Source: Prinia subflava (taxonomy: Eukaryota > Chordata > Aves > Passeriformes > Cisticolidae). From it: a stretch of DNA of 64,000 nt. The DNA lies in contig NC_086247.1 of the NCBI RefSeq assembly GCF_021018805.1, positions 92,860,140-92,924,139 on the forward strand. Reading direction: 5' to 3'. The translations under genes were made by a program, and so were the position numbers. The notes under the pieces are model-generated. The model was not told the origin of the DNA. It ran no database searches and saw only the letters and a list, made by a program, of their open reading frames with translations. Of the stretch, positions 35,334-47,240 are shown one piece after another (the first letter of the stretch is position 1; every line of letters begins with the position of its first letter).

Positions 35334-38300
35334 GTAAGTATTTTGAGGAAACTTGCACCTGCAAGCCTCCATTTGTGTACTTGGAATTAACAGTTGCTTT
35401 ACTATCCTTGTGTCATGCTCCCAGTTCTGTAATGTACCTACAATGATATCATTCATATCATCACACAAAGATGATGTGGAAATGAATCACTTAATGTTTG
35501 TAATGCATTCAGATGTTGTGATGAGCACTGTAGGAAAACCCACCTAGCAAATGAATAATTCATTGTTCAAATCAGGCTTTGAACATGGTAAACAAGATGT
35601 AGAAGTTCCCACTGAATAGTAAGAGTAAGGCCAAATAATTAATGATCACTTGTTCAACTATCATAGGTGATTCAAAGTATTGAAAGGGAATGGCATCTTG
35701 TGGAAATAGTGCAGTCATGTCCTAAGGGACTGGATATTGGTATATTATGGGAAAGATAAATAAAGAAAAATAGTTTGTTTTTTCTTTTATTTTGTTTTTT
35801 CGGTGAACTTTAGTATTAGCTATGGTGTGTGTTTTGGAACTAAGATGAAGTGTGTTAGGCTTCCTAAATTGCCTGATTTTAAGTCTGTGTATCTCCCATT
35901 ACACAGATGTGATAGTGTTGGAGAATCCTAGTCTCTTCTTTAATTCTGTTTTCATAGTTTCCTGCTGCCCAGTGAATCCTTTTGGTCTTTGGTGTTTAAG
36001 CATCAAATGAAGGGTGTAAACACCTTCTCTGGACACTGTGGTACAGTCTTTGGATATATTTTTTTATTTTGATATGTCTTATATATCATGATATAAAATG
36101 ATCTTAAGAGCAGCTAATGGAAGAGGAGATTTAAACTTTCTCTTGCGTACTGGCTGCAGAATGAAAAGTTTAGTTTTGATGGAATCTTAGGTTCTGGAAT
36201 AGCTTGTTCCTATGTTCAACCTTTTGACCTTCCTTTCCATGATAACTCTGAATGTTTACATTCTGAGAGTGAAAAAGAAAACTGAGGGAGGTATTTGCAG
36301 ATATACCACACAAAAATATGCCAATAATTCAGGTTGACTAATAGCTCCTCTAGTAATCAAAGTCACCTGCAATTTTTTCTAGTCCTAGAGTAAAAGCCAG
36401 CCAGAACATATAATCAATTCCACTCTGCAGATGGAACTGATGTTTTTTTCCCAGGCATCTCCTCCCTACTTTCCTAAGCTGAATCTTTAAAAATCAATTT
36501 TGTAATTTGATCAGTTTAAAATCCCAAATATGCTGAGGTAATGATATCAAACTTCTAGCATTTCACTGCTTCCAGTGACAAATCTATCGGCAGTGTAGTG
36601 TTAAAAATAAACCAGGATTTTCATGAAAACTGTTAAAATTCACATTTGTAATTTTAAAAGTATTTTACTGTATTTTTTTTATGTTTTAAATGCAAGACCA
36701 TTGCATAGACGAGTCCAAGAGACAGCCACAGCCCATGTTAATACCATGACATCACTCAGTGTGATAAATTGCAGTTATGTTACACCCGCTGTTGAAAACA
36801 AAAGCAAATTGCATTTTAAAAGCAATTCTGTATTTCACACTTCTGGAACAATTTAACAAAGTGCTCCTACTTCGTAATATTTGGGCAAATTTTGAGGGCA
36901 AAGCCTGCATAGTAGCCTAGTGATTGGAATGAAACACAGGATCAAATATAAAGGGATAAATCAGTATTTTAGGATTGTAGAGAAATATGAACTTTAAGTA
37001 CATCAACAAGATAAGAAATGTAATGAAAGGAAGAAACATTCTTTCCTGGACACCGAAGTTGGCAAAGAATAGCAAACACAATTTTTCTGCTTTTTTGCTA
37101 TAATGTATGTAAACAGAAAAGTTACAAAGATGAACTCATCTTTTGCAAAGATGGGCCAAATTATTACACCTGTAGGTTGAAGCATTCAGGGAGTTCTAAG
37201 TGTAGTTTCATTGGTCTTTTATGAGAGGTGAGTTCTGTATGTTAACTGGTATTTGCTTCTGGTTTTGTCAGCATTTTCTTAAGGTCCTGCATAATTTTTA
37301 ACCTGAGTTCATAGTAAATCCAATGCCACTTCACAGCCAAAACCTCATGGAGGTGAATTTCTCAAGTTTGCAGGTACTGGAAACTTAAAATGAGACCTAT
37401 AACTTGGAGACACAAGCTGGTGAATGTAGGTACCTGAGGTAGGCTGCAAATCTGCTGATGCCATTTAAGGCCCTGAGTTAGAAACTACTGTGTTAGTTCT
37501 CTGCATTTTTTTTTACCTGGGGATCTCAAAGCCTGTTATACCTAATAAATTACTCTTGTCCACAATGTGGAAGATTCATGTCAGTGACTATGGGCTTATT
37601 CTAAGCCTGCACAAACGGAAACATAAATCAGCTTGGCTTACACTGCATGTAGAAGTGATGTCAGTAACAGAAACCAAAGGTCTTCTTTCTCCTCTGGGTC
37701 AGCTGACCCAGGAGTGTGAGAAAGCTCATTCAAGTGCACACAATTCTGCCTGCTGTCAAAGTCTTTAGCCTACTTCCCAAAGAAAACAAGACTTTTTCTT
37801 TCCTTTTTGTTTTTTTTTTTCTCATCTCCTTGTTGTTTTTTCTTTTTTCTAGCTCTTCTGCCCCATCCCTTCACCCAATAACCTTTGATTGTCTTGGCCA
37901 TAGGAGGTTTGGGCAGAGCTGGAAGGGGAAAGCAATAAAAATGTTATGAAATATGGGACTGGCTAGAAGAGAAAGATAAATTAATCCTTTCTGAGAGATG
38001 TGTGAGCCTACCAGGTCTGTGCTCTGTGCTCTGTCTGGCCTGAGAGGTTGGCTGAACCTCTTGAACCATGGCTCAGGCTTTGCCATAGCAAGGAGCTAGC
38101 TCTGTGCCTGGCTGGGAGTTAGCTGATGGAGGAGGGATGCATGGAACCTTGCTGAAATGGTGGCACTGGAGTAAGGGTTGCTGGGAGTTGTAATTGGCCA
38201 TAAATGGGAGAAGATTAGATTTTATTACTGGCACCTTTTGCAGGAGAACTTGGAGCTATTCTTTCTGCCTGTAAAAATGTTTTTAGCCTAATTGAGGATG

Positions 38301-41300
38301 TAGTGTTATAATTTTGATCATCTTGGCAATTAAAAAAGGCATTTTATTTCCAGCTGGAGTTGATAAAGCACAAACTTATTTAAAATATTGAGTTCTAAGT
38401 CCCTTCAAGGGAGTGTTTCTTTAAACAAATACCTAACAGCATCTTAAACTCCAAGAAGTTGTTGTTTTGTTTGTTTTTTTAATCTTCTAAGTAGGTGTTC
38501 TTTGCAGTTGTATCTTTCATCCCATGGGAACTGTCTACTCCTTGTTTTAATCCAAAAACATTGTAAAAGTCAGTGGGAAAGAAGAGGAAAAAAATAGTAT
38601 CTGCAAACTCTAAAATAAAGTTTTAATGTATTGTGATTGAGCTGGGGAAAAATATTGTCCTGGTAGTTTTAGGCTTTGTATAGGGAATTTTCAGAGTTGG
38701 AACTTTTAACTCCATTGGTACATGGACATAGAATTATTCTTTTCACCAAGAACTACACATATGAAATGTGTGAGGAACACGTGGAGTGATGTTTAATTTT
38801 ATTCTCCTTTGGAGCAGAACATTGTAGCTATTTAGCATAGAAGGAAAGCAGAAATGCATATCAGAAACATATCCCCAGTCTGTTTGTAAGAGAAAAATTG
38901 AGACTGTTGTCCTTCTGCTCCCCCTGGAAAATCTGCTAACTTGATATTCTGTAGTCTGAGTGAGCTCTCAAGGTCATCCAAGTAATTTTTTGAAATCTAT
39001 GGCCTTAGTATTCCTATAGATAACAGCATCAGGCCCATTATCTCATACTCTTCAATTTTGTTTTGGCTTCCTGCAATTTACATCCCATTGTCCACTGATA
39101 TTTTCTGCTTTCTTTTAAAGTAAAGTCAAATAACACTTCATATGTTGGCTCTGGACTTAATAAAAATCAGACATGCAGCATTTGGGACTCTTAAAATAAC
39201 ACGTTTTAATACAAAGATGTGAGATATCTTTTGAAATCTGTGGTGGATGTTTATTTCCTGCTGGGCTTAATTTAGGAATCTAGTGCTAGCATTAAACCAA
39301 GGGGAAAAATGTTTGCTCTTTCATCTGTGTGCCACATCCCATCCAAAATCACAAACAGCTCCTTTAAATTTCTGATCTTTGTCCCCTGCTGGATGTGCAT
39401 AATCTACATGCCTGTCTGACATCTGAGACAGCCAGAGCCTTAAGAAAACAAATAAATTTGCTAAGCTTATGCTTCTTGTCTTAGGCCTCATATTCATCTT
39501 CATTTTGGGAGAATGACAAGTGTTTAAATCTGTTTGGATTTAACAAAGATACAGCTTTTCCTTTTTTTTGAAGAAACCTCTTTCTTACCAAGACAAAAGT
39601 CCCGATTTTATTGGAAAAACAAAAAACACAAGTAAAAATGCTTGGGGAATCAATACCTTACCCATATCAGAGGACCATTTCCCTTTTTTAATACTGCCTT
39701 TGAATACAGAAGTAAATACTTTCAGGAATGTCACCTTAAAATTGCAAAATTTACTCAGGTCAAACCTGAATGTGAATCTGTCTTTAACATCTGGCCCTGT
39801 AGCTCTTACAAACACTTGTTATGTAGGTGTACACCATAACACACAGAAGAACTTTTGGTTCTGTGCAAGCTGAAATGAAATAGTGGCTTCAGACATTCAA
39901 CTGCTTGGATCCCACCAAAGAGCTGGGGTCGGAGTTTAAAAGAAGTTTCCACTTGCTGTTCGATAAAAGTCTATCTTTGTTTGAAAAATCATCTTGGGCC
40001 CATTGTGCTATAATAGAGATTACACATGAAAAGCATATTTTAAAAGAAAGTTATTAAGTTGTGAAATGTAACATTGAAAAGTTTGATGCTAGAATCAATA
40101 TTGGTCCTGTAATCTCAGTGGGTACATTGTATGTAGGCTTTATGATACAGATTTTAATTACATGCTTGCATCTTTTTTCTCTGTAGTTTCTCTGCCTCAT
40201 TTACATATACATCCCTTCTCACCTCTCCCTCCCCTCAAAGAGAAATCACTCTTTAAACTGACAAGCTATTTGATTTTTTGTTTTCCTTTTATGCAGTATA
40301 AGGGCAAATTGCACTAACTGTATGCTGTTCCAGCCCTGATATGAGGGCAAAATAATTAATTCTTTCCTGCAATTCTCTTGGTACTTTACCAACTGAGGAG
40401 AAGAGTGATCATCTACAGCCTAACAGCAGCTTTTTAGTTGCAATAGCAAGGAAAGCCTTGTCAACACAAACTCAGAGAATTAATGTATTGAAATTTAAGT
40501 TATTTTTACAAAGTATCTGTGCACAGATTTAAATTTTCTACCAGGTAGAGAAATCTGAGAAGATTCTGAATTAAAAAAAATAAAAAAATGGAAAGAAAAA
40601 GCAGGCATGTTCATAACTGACAGGTATGTTTCCAGTTCCTGATCCAAAGCAGGTGTCTTCTAAGGCTTCCCAAGGAAAGGGCACCAGGATTTTACAGTGT
40701 GTATTCTTCAATTCATTTGTTTTTGAAAACTGAGGGTTATATTTATAGAAAAGCAAAATCTCAAGTCAAACAGTTTAATTTACTGGAAAATAGGTCTTTG
40801 AAAATAAAAATATCTGACCCACTTGGTAACTGAGGGTGCTGTTTAGCTAAAAGTATTAGATTTGTAAAAGACTAAGAAAGTGTAGTAAATTTGATTTTCT
40901 TCAAAATGTTCTATTGTTAACATATTCAAAGTATTTTGCACATAGTGAGCAATAATCAGCTGTGCTGTGCAGGTGAGAATATGCTGGTCAGATATGCCTT
41001 GGGTCTGATCTGCTTTCTGTATTTCAGATTCCTGTCTGTGCCTTATATAATCACACTTTTTTTTTTTTTAATGATGTTCAGTAATAGAAATAAACTAGAA
41101 CGAGGCAGTGTGAGTGTTCATTTTTAAAATGAGATTCTTTGCTCAGTGGTCTTCAAAGCTGGCTTTGTAAAAAGGGGTAATATGATATTTCAAAGTCTTT
41201 TCAAAGACCCTAAACTCTTGTTAACACTACACATCAAAGGGAGAAACTAAGGAGTATTTCTTTGGAACAGATATTTTGTTTTCTTGGACTTTATCTATCT

Positions 41301-44040
41301 TCCAAGTCCTTTGTATTCACCTTAAGCAAAGTGATGAAGATTGAAAGGAGCAAATATAGCCCAGCCTCACTTAGAAGGGACTGCTCCCAAGCACCTCTCC
41401 ACCTGGCACTCCTGATAAAAAGTTGTTTTAACCATAGTGTACTCCGAAAAGTCTACTCAGTGTCCTTATTTTTTGCCCCATACTGGGCACATACTACGTG
41501 ACTCAAAGTTCATAGTATGTTCCAAGTGCAAGACACTGATGTCTTTTTTTTTGCCGTCTCTTTCATCCATTATTTTTTACCAGAAAGAGCTCAGTTGAGA
41601 GCACACAGACCGAGGTACAGGAGAGGAAACCCAGTGGCACTCTCAGTGATGTGATATTGTATATCCCACAGCATTTTTCTGATATTATTTTGGTGTACTA
41701 TGTTCATCATTTATGTGAAGCAGTGATTAGTCACATTGACATTAAATCTCTTGTAGGCATCGTTTCTCTCATTTGGAGGTTGAGGTAGAAAGGTAAGGTA
41801 AGCATCATCAAAGGGCTGTGTAAGAACCAGCTCTCTGAGTTTACAATAAGCTGCCACAAAGTTAAATTGTCCTGATGATGAGATGCCATTAGTATATTAC
41901 CTCCAATAAGGTCTTTATTTCATCAGCTGTGTCACCACTGGTACAAGAACGAAAATGAATGCCCAAGTGGTACACAGGCCAACTCAAACCACAAAATTAA
42001 ACTTTTTATCATCAAAAAACACTAAACCAGTTGCTTGTAAAATAAGCCATCCCTCCATGTATTCTAGTATTTTCTTTGTGAAGAAACCTGCCCTTTTGAT
42101 TGTCTTTATAGGAAGATATACCAGAGGGAAAAGCTTTAGGCTGGTGGTAAAACCTTCAAAAATTACAAATGGGTTGAAGACTTTTAAAGCCAGTATTTTT
42201 ATAAAAAGTTTGGACATTGAAGGCTGCTTCATTGACTTCCAGTGAGACAGTGTTTCTGAGCATGGAGCATGAAGAAGAGCCTTAAAAGCTAAAATATGTT
42301 AGGAGTTTTTAAAGTGCTACCTTTAATCTTTATGTGCTCTAATGGGGCCAAATTTTAGGAAATGGGAAGAAAGGAAGTCCTAGTTAGGTTCATTCCTATT
42401 CTTAATTGGAGGCTATGATAAATGAATCAAAGTGTGAAGAAAGCACAACGCTCATCTTAAATACACAAAACCAATACAAATATCTTCTCGTGAAAATGTT
42501 TTCACTTTTTTCTTTTATTTTGAGAATGATCATAGTATATAATGTGAATGGAATTATCTTGTAATTGAGCTTCAACGTCCCATGTGTAGATGAAAATATG
42601 TGCATCTGTGTTGCTGTAGTAGTTACTCTTGCTCTGCAGCACTTCCTATATATGAAATGGGAAATAAGCAGGCAAATTTATCTCCTGTAAATGAAAAATA
42701 CTTAGTTTTTAATGAGTGCTGTCTATATTTTTTTTCACGTTTTGTTTATTTGGGCATATCTGGGTTTATTGCACATTTTCCTAACCTAAAAAATCCCCCA
42801 AACCACAAACACGAGAAACCCGCCATGAATTCTTAGGTTCAATTTCACAGATTTTGGTATTTTTGTCCTAGTAAATTAATTGTTTGTGCAATGGTAGTTG
42901 TTATGGAGTATCTTCTCTGTTGGAGGACTTCACTTCTCATTTATTGGACGTCTCCTAGAGAATTCCAGAGAGAGCTGAGAACATACTTGACTCTGATACG
43001 GTGATATAGATACAACCAAATATGGGCAAAATGAACCTTGCAATGCTTATGCTTCTGTATTTTACTGTGGTATTTATTCAGATTATTGAGCTAGCATTTC
43101 AGATATTTCAGTTTCTCCTCATCACCATTATCCTTAAAATTGTTTCTGTAGATGGTGGGCCAGAAGCAGGATATGCAGTGGAGCTTTTTATGTAATCTAT
43201 GTAGGAGGGATTGTCCAGATTAGGTCTCTACAGAGAAGGTGTTTGGCTTTCAGACCTGTACTTTCTTTACATGTGCAAATACAGCTCAAGTTCATCTCTT
43301 GTCTGTAATGAAACACTCAAGTTTTACAGTTCATGTACAGGAACTGTCCATGTAGGTGTCTCTGATACTTCATGGCTGGTTTGTGACATACTGGTTTTGG
43401 CAAGATTTGTCCAGTTGAAAAGAAATTTGATTTATTTTTTTTTTCATTTATTCTTTTATCACTAAATATAACTTCCATGAAAGTTTTTGAGAAATCTGAG
43501 TTCATGGCCAGATTTATGGAACTTCATGTTAAAATTCCAGGTGCTTTGGATAGAATGTGCTGTTAGAAGTAGGGGTGTCTATGCTGGGTTTGATATGTGC
43601 CTTCAATGATGTGACATTGGAGGACACATAGAAGTCATCCTCAGATGTGCAAAATTCTTGTTGTGAGCAAAGAAATTAAGTCTGTAGATTTTTGGGGCAA
43701 CTTTCAATTCTGTGCATTGGTTGTTTGAAGCTTTTCAAACTTTTGCTTTGAAAATATTGAGGTTGTATATTTTGACTGAATATTTTATAGACTATGGATA
43801 AAACATTAAATATGGTTTCCTAGTTTTGTGGAATATGGTTTGTGTTTTATTGCTGTAAATTTACCTTATATTGATTTCTAAAGCATAACTTTTTTTTGAG
43901 GTATTTTTGCCTTTTCAATAGAAAAATGGGGTTTAACAAAAAGTTTGATTGTCACAAAAGAAAAAATTGACTGACACATTTTTTTGACCTTGCTATGTGA
44001 GAAGTATTTTAAAATGTACCATACAAATATAAAATGAGTG
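35334..44040. other. non-coding stretch
   Basis: Nearly 9 kb without a recognisable gene or interspersed repeat. A 14-base perfect palindrome TATATCATGATATA lies at 36082-36095. T-rich tracts occur at about 37795-37850 and 41058-41070. Open frames are short, and some lie on both strands at once (41955-42245), as expected by chance. Confidence 0.5.
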
Positions 44041-44320
44041 AATCTGGCTGCAGCTTATTGTTTGACAGATATGAGAGAGACTTCAGGCTCAGTGTCATTA
44101 AGCAGTTTCCTTAAACAGGGATGGGGTTTGGAATGGCTGTTTATAAATATGCAGATGTACTTAAGCCCAATAACTGTCAAGCATTTGCATGTTAATGAAG
44201 TGCTACTGCACTAAGTGGTGGACAGCCAGCTGGAACTGTGGAGATAGGATTTATGCTGAGGATCTCAGGGAAACTGCCATGCCATATAAATACAAGGTGT
44301 GGTTCCTATTGACTAGCAGA
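44041..44320. promoter_or_regulatory. conserved-element-like block with a perfect POU octamer
   Basis: ATTTGCAT at 44183-44190 is a perfect octamer, followed at once by GTTAATGA, a homeodomain-like word. TTTATAAATATGC lies at about 44140 and CATATAAATAC at about 44283. The sequence is of high complexity and has no repeat similarity. Whether it is conserved or active cannot be told from this window. Confidence 0.33.
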
Positions 44321-44489
44321 GATCTTGTTCACTACTGACACTTATTTTCTTGTATTCTATCAGATGCACAGTAAAACCAAGTTCTTTCTCTCCCCAACCC
44401 TTTAAAACCCCTTGTTTTTTTCACTAAAGTAAATCAATTTTGAGGACAGAAATGAATACCCTTCTTTCTCAGATAGACGGCAGAACTCA

Positions 44490-44670
44490 TAAGGGAATAA
44501 TTAACAGTCTAATTCAGCTCTTTTAATGACATCAGCCCAATGATTCTTGGATTCAAAGTCCCGGATGAGTTCCTAAGCTTTTTAACTCTAAGCTACTAGG
44601 CTGAAATAGTATGACTTTTAAATTTTGTTTTCATTGGAAGATCAAAGAAATGACTGCAGCATTAATTAAC
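44490..44670. promoter_or_regulatory. conserved-element-like block
   Basis: Contains GGAATAATTAACAG, TCTAATTCAGC, TTTTAATGACATCAGCCCAAT and GCATTAATTAACTG within 180 bases, plus an isolated CpG in GTCCCGGATG. Dense TAAT cores and a CCAAT box suggest a regulatory element; this is appearance only. Confidence 0.28.
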
Positions 44671-45689
44671 TGTGTGTATTTTGTTTGTGTAGCCCACTGA
44701 AGAAAGATTGTGTATTTAATAACATTCATTTGCTGAGTGAGATAAGGAAAGGAAAGAAGGCTGGTGTGTTGGGCCTATTGGAGGAATTGTCTGTAGAGCT
44801 GACAAAAGCTTCTAGAAGTTGGTCATCTATGTGTATATTTTCTAGAAGGTTTTTCTGTCAGATCGAATCTGGTAATCGTGAAATGAGCTTTTCTAATGGG
44901 CTGGATTGCAGATGAATTACTTGGGGTGACTTTTTTGTCTTGTGCAGATTTTAAGCACATCAAGATTTTTTTATTTTGCATAAAAGTTACAAGTATATCA
45001 TTGGGAATGTAGAGGGAATGACGTTTTTACATTATTTTATTTTTGGTAATGTAATAACATCCATAACTTCCCCTTATGCAAGAATACAATGTGGTAATGC
45101 TGGGGCTGTTTGTATGATTAAAAGCTGAGTTCCTTTGGTCAAGGCAGGCCAGCCATCCCCTACACCCGTTCTTTGACAACTAGCCATATTGTCCTTAAGC
45201 TTTTTCTGGAGGTGGGTGCAACGCATGCCTTGCTCCAGGTGTGGGACATCTCTGCTGGTCTCTGGTTTTCAAAGACAAGAGAGAGCAGACACACTACAAC
45301 AGCAACCTCCTCTTTCAGCATCCTTGGGTGCAGGGCATCTCTGATGTCCTCACAGCTGCTGAGTTGCTGCTGACACAAAATGATGACTGCTTCTGCTAGA
45401 CTGAGGGGTAGAGCACAGCTGAATGCACACTATCAGAAAATGTCCTTGGTTTCCTCTTAGTTTCTGTTTGGTTGCACTGTAAAGAAAGGGAACCTCTTTG
45501 CCAGTCACATATGAAGATGGTGCTTCTTGGTCTGGTTTGCTCAGAAATAGGACAAGCAGTCATGCAAAGCAGTTGCTGCGTGCTGGGGAGACAGAGCTAT
45601 GATAATTTGCCAAGGAGGAGAAATGCTGGAGGAAACCGTACCCCCTTCTACAAGTCCTTTTTGTAATGCAAAGGGATTATTCCTTAATT

Positions 45690-45905
45690 AGAAGGAGTCA
45701 TAGATCTTTGCCTGCTGGTTGGAGGCAGCACACCTGTGCGCTGGCTCCAGGGGGAGCTGGCTCTGGTTGCCTGCTGGCTGCCGGCGGCCGCTTCTGATCC
45801 TGTTTCTGTGGGAACAAGTGTTGGATTGGCAAATGGGATGTATGTGAGAACAATAACACACAAATATTGATTTACTGGCTACCCAAGCTATTTCTGTGGT
45901 TGCAA
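45690..45905. promoter_or_regulatory. GC-rich patch with a NotI site, then ONECUT-like site
   Basis: Repeated GCTGGCT words lead into CCGGCGGCCGCTTC, which holds a GCGGCCGC site at 45784-45791, rare in such AT-rich, CpG-poor DNA. To the right, GGATTGGCAAATGG has a reverse CCAAT box, and ATTGATTT at 45866-45873 fits the HNF6/ONECUT consensus. The mix suggests a regulatory element rather than a gene; no good open frame crosses it. Confidence 0.3.
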
Positions 45906-46230
45906 GCTGTCTGCCTCCAGCCACATGCCTAATGTTGCACGTAAGGCACAGTGGCCTGCTCAGCTGCCTTATCTTTACCCCTTGCAGAGGAAAAAGGAGT
46001 GTTTTAACATGGCATGTGAGAAAGTGCATGGAGTGCTTGTGTGGTGAGCCAGAGCTTAGTCCAGCCTATTACTTCCACTACCACCAGTGCTGAGACTTTG
46101 TGTTACATTTGTTAACTCTGCAAACTTAGGACAAGGACTGCTGTGCCGTCTGACACCTCCCAGAGGAGTGAAGAGCAGACAACAGAACAGAACTGGGGAG
46201 GTGGTTATCTTGAAATTTTCCACCCCCTGT

Positions 46231-46315
46231 CCCTTTCTCTCTCTCTTTCTTTCTTCCTTTTTTTCTTTGTCTTTTTTCTTTCTGTCTTCCTGTCTTTCTT
46301 CCTGTCTTTCTTTCC
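46231..46315. repeat. 85-base polypyrimidine tract
   Basis: Almost pure C/T with only a few G interruptions: (TC)n, then TTTC/TTCC units, then repeated CTTCCTGTCTTT. The minus strand is homopurine. Open frames over it encode Ser/Leu/Phe or Lys/Glu/Arg runs and are repeat artefacts. Confidence 0.9.
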
Positions 46316-46859
46316 TAATACCTTCATATTTAGTGCTGTGCAAAAGGTTACATTCAGCCTGTCTCAGTTTGAGGAAAAGGGAGTGAAAAACCCCATTATG
46401 ATAACAAAATTATGTTCTGTGTAATTTTAGATGTCAGTCTGAAAATCTACTGATTTGGGATCGTGTTCAAGCATAAGTCAAGACCTACAATAGAGTGGCA
46501 ATTGTGCTGAAAAAATCTGACTTTACTGTTCCATGAATGCAGATTTAACTCTTATGACTATCTAGATAACACCAGAATTTTTGGTTTTGATCTTACTACA
46601 CAAGATGTTAATCGAAAACCAGATTCCTTGTAATTAACCCCTTACTAGATGGACTTCTATATTTTTTTAAACCGACACAGCCTTTTGTTTTGGATATCCC
46701 CAGACACTTCTGCATTTTGTGGTTTAATTACATTTTGAGTAGAAAGGAATTTTAACTTTCCTGGGCAAAGGGTTAAAGTAGAGTTTGCACCTGAAAAGGG
46801 AAATTTAATGCTATGCCCGTCAAGCAGCAGTAGGATGAAAATCCCAGAATGTCTGATAA

Positions 46860-47240
46860 CTCCCGTCCCTGTCTGACAATGCCTGACTTTATTCTGCTGC
46901 CCTCCCTGTCCTATTAGGAAATATTTCCAGGGCTTAATGAGCCCCTGAGAGCTATAATTGTTTGCAGAATCTTTCCTTCTGCCCTTCCTTCACTTTCCTT
47001 TTTATTATTAAATTAATTATAAATTACTCCCTGGATTCTAAGGCTGTTAAACACAGCTCATCAAACCTTGACTTTAGGCCAGAGAAGCTATTGGCTTCGA
47101 TTTGTCCAGCTTCAGCTGTCTGAACCTGCAGCTGGCCATTGATATGGTGTAGAAAGCCCTGATGGAGCAACTTTTCCTTGAGAGGTATCAGGGAGACCTT
47201 TGGACTGTTTTCACAAGATGAAAGTATTGCTTCTGCAGTT
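46860..47240. promoter_or_regulatory. conserved-element-like block with palindromes and homeodomain sites
   Basis: GGAAATATTTCC at 46917-46928 is a perfect 12-base palindrome. It is followed by GGGCT-TAATG-AGCCC at 46930-46944, a five-base stem whose loop holds a TAAT core. At 47001-47027 a run of TTA/AATTAATTATAAATTA words gives several overlapping homeodomain cores, including TAATTA at 47014-47019. After this come high-complexity words with CTTTGACT-like and CAGCTG sites. Looks like a developmental enhancer; conservation is not tested. Confidence 0.35.

Noticed and set aside
41955..42245. Overlapping 96- and 82-codon frames on opposite strands
   Set aside because: Opposite-strand coincidence of low-complexity AT-rich sequence; no family resemblance, no splice context.
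45120..45380. Possible further CR1 fragment (GC-rich, some CR1-like words)
   Set aside because: Words such as GCTCCAGGTGTGG recall CR1 ORF2 in reverse, but I could not follow an ordered match, so no repeat is called.
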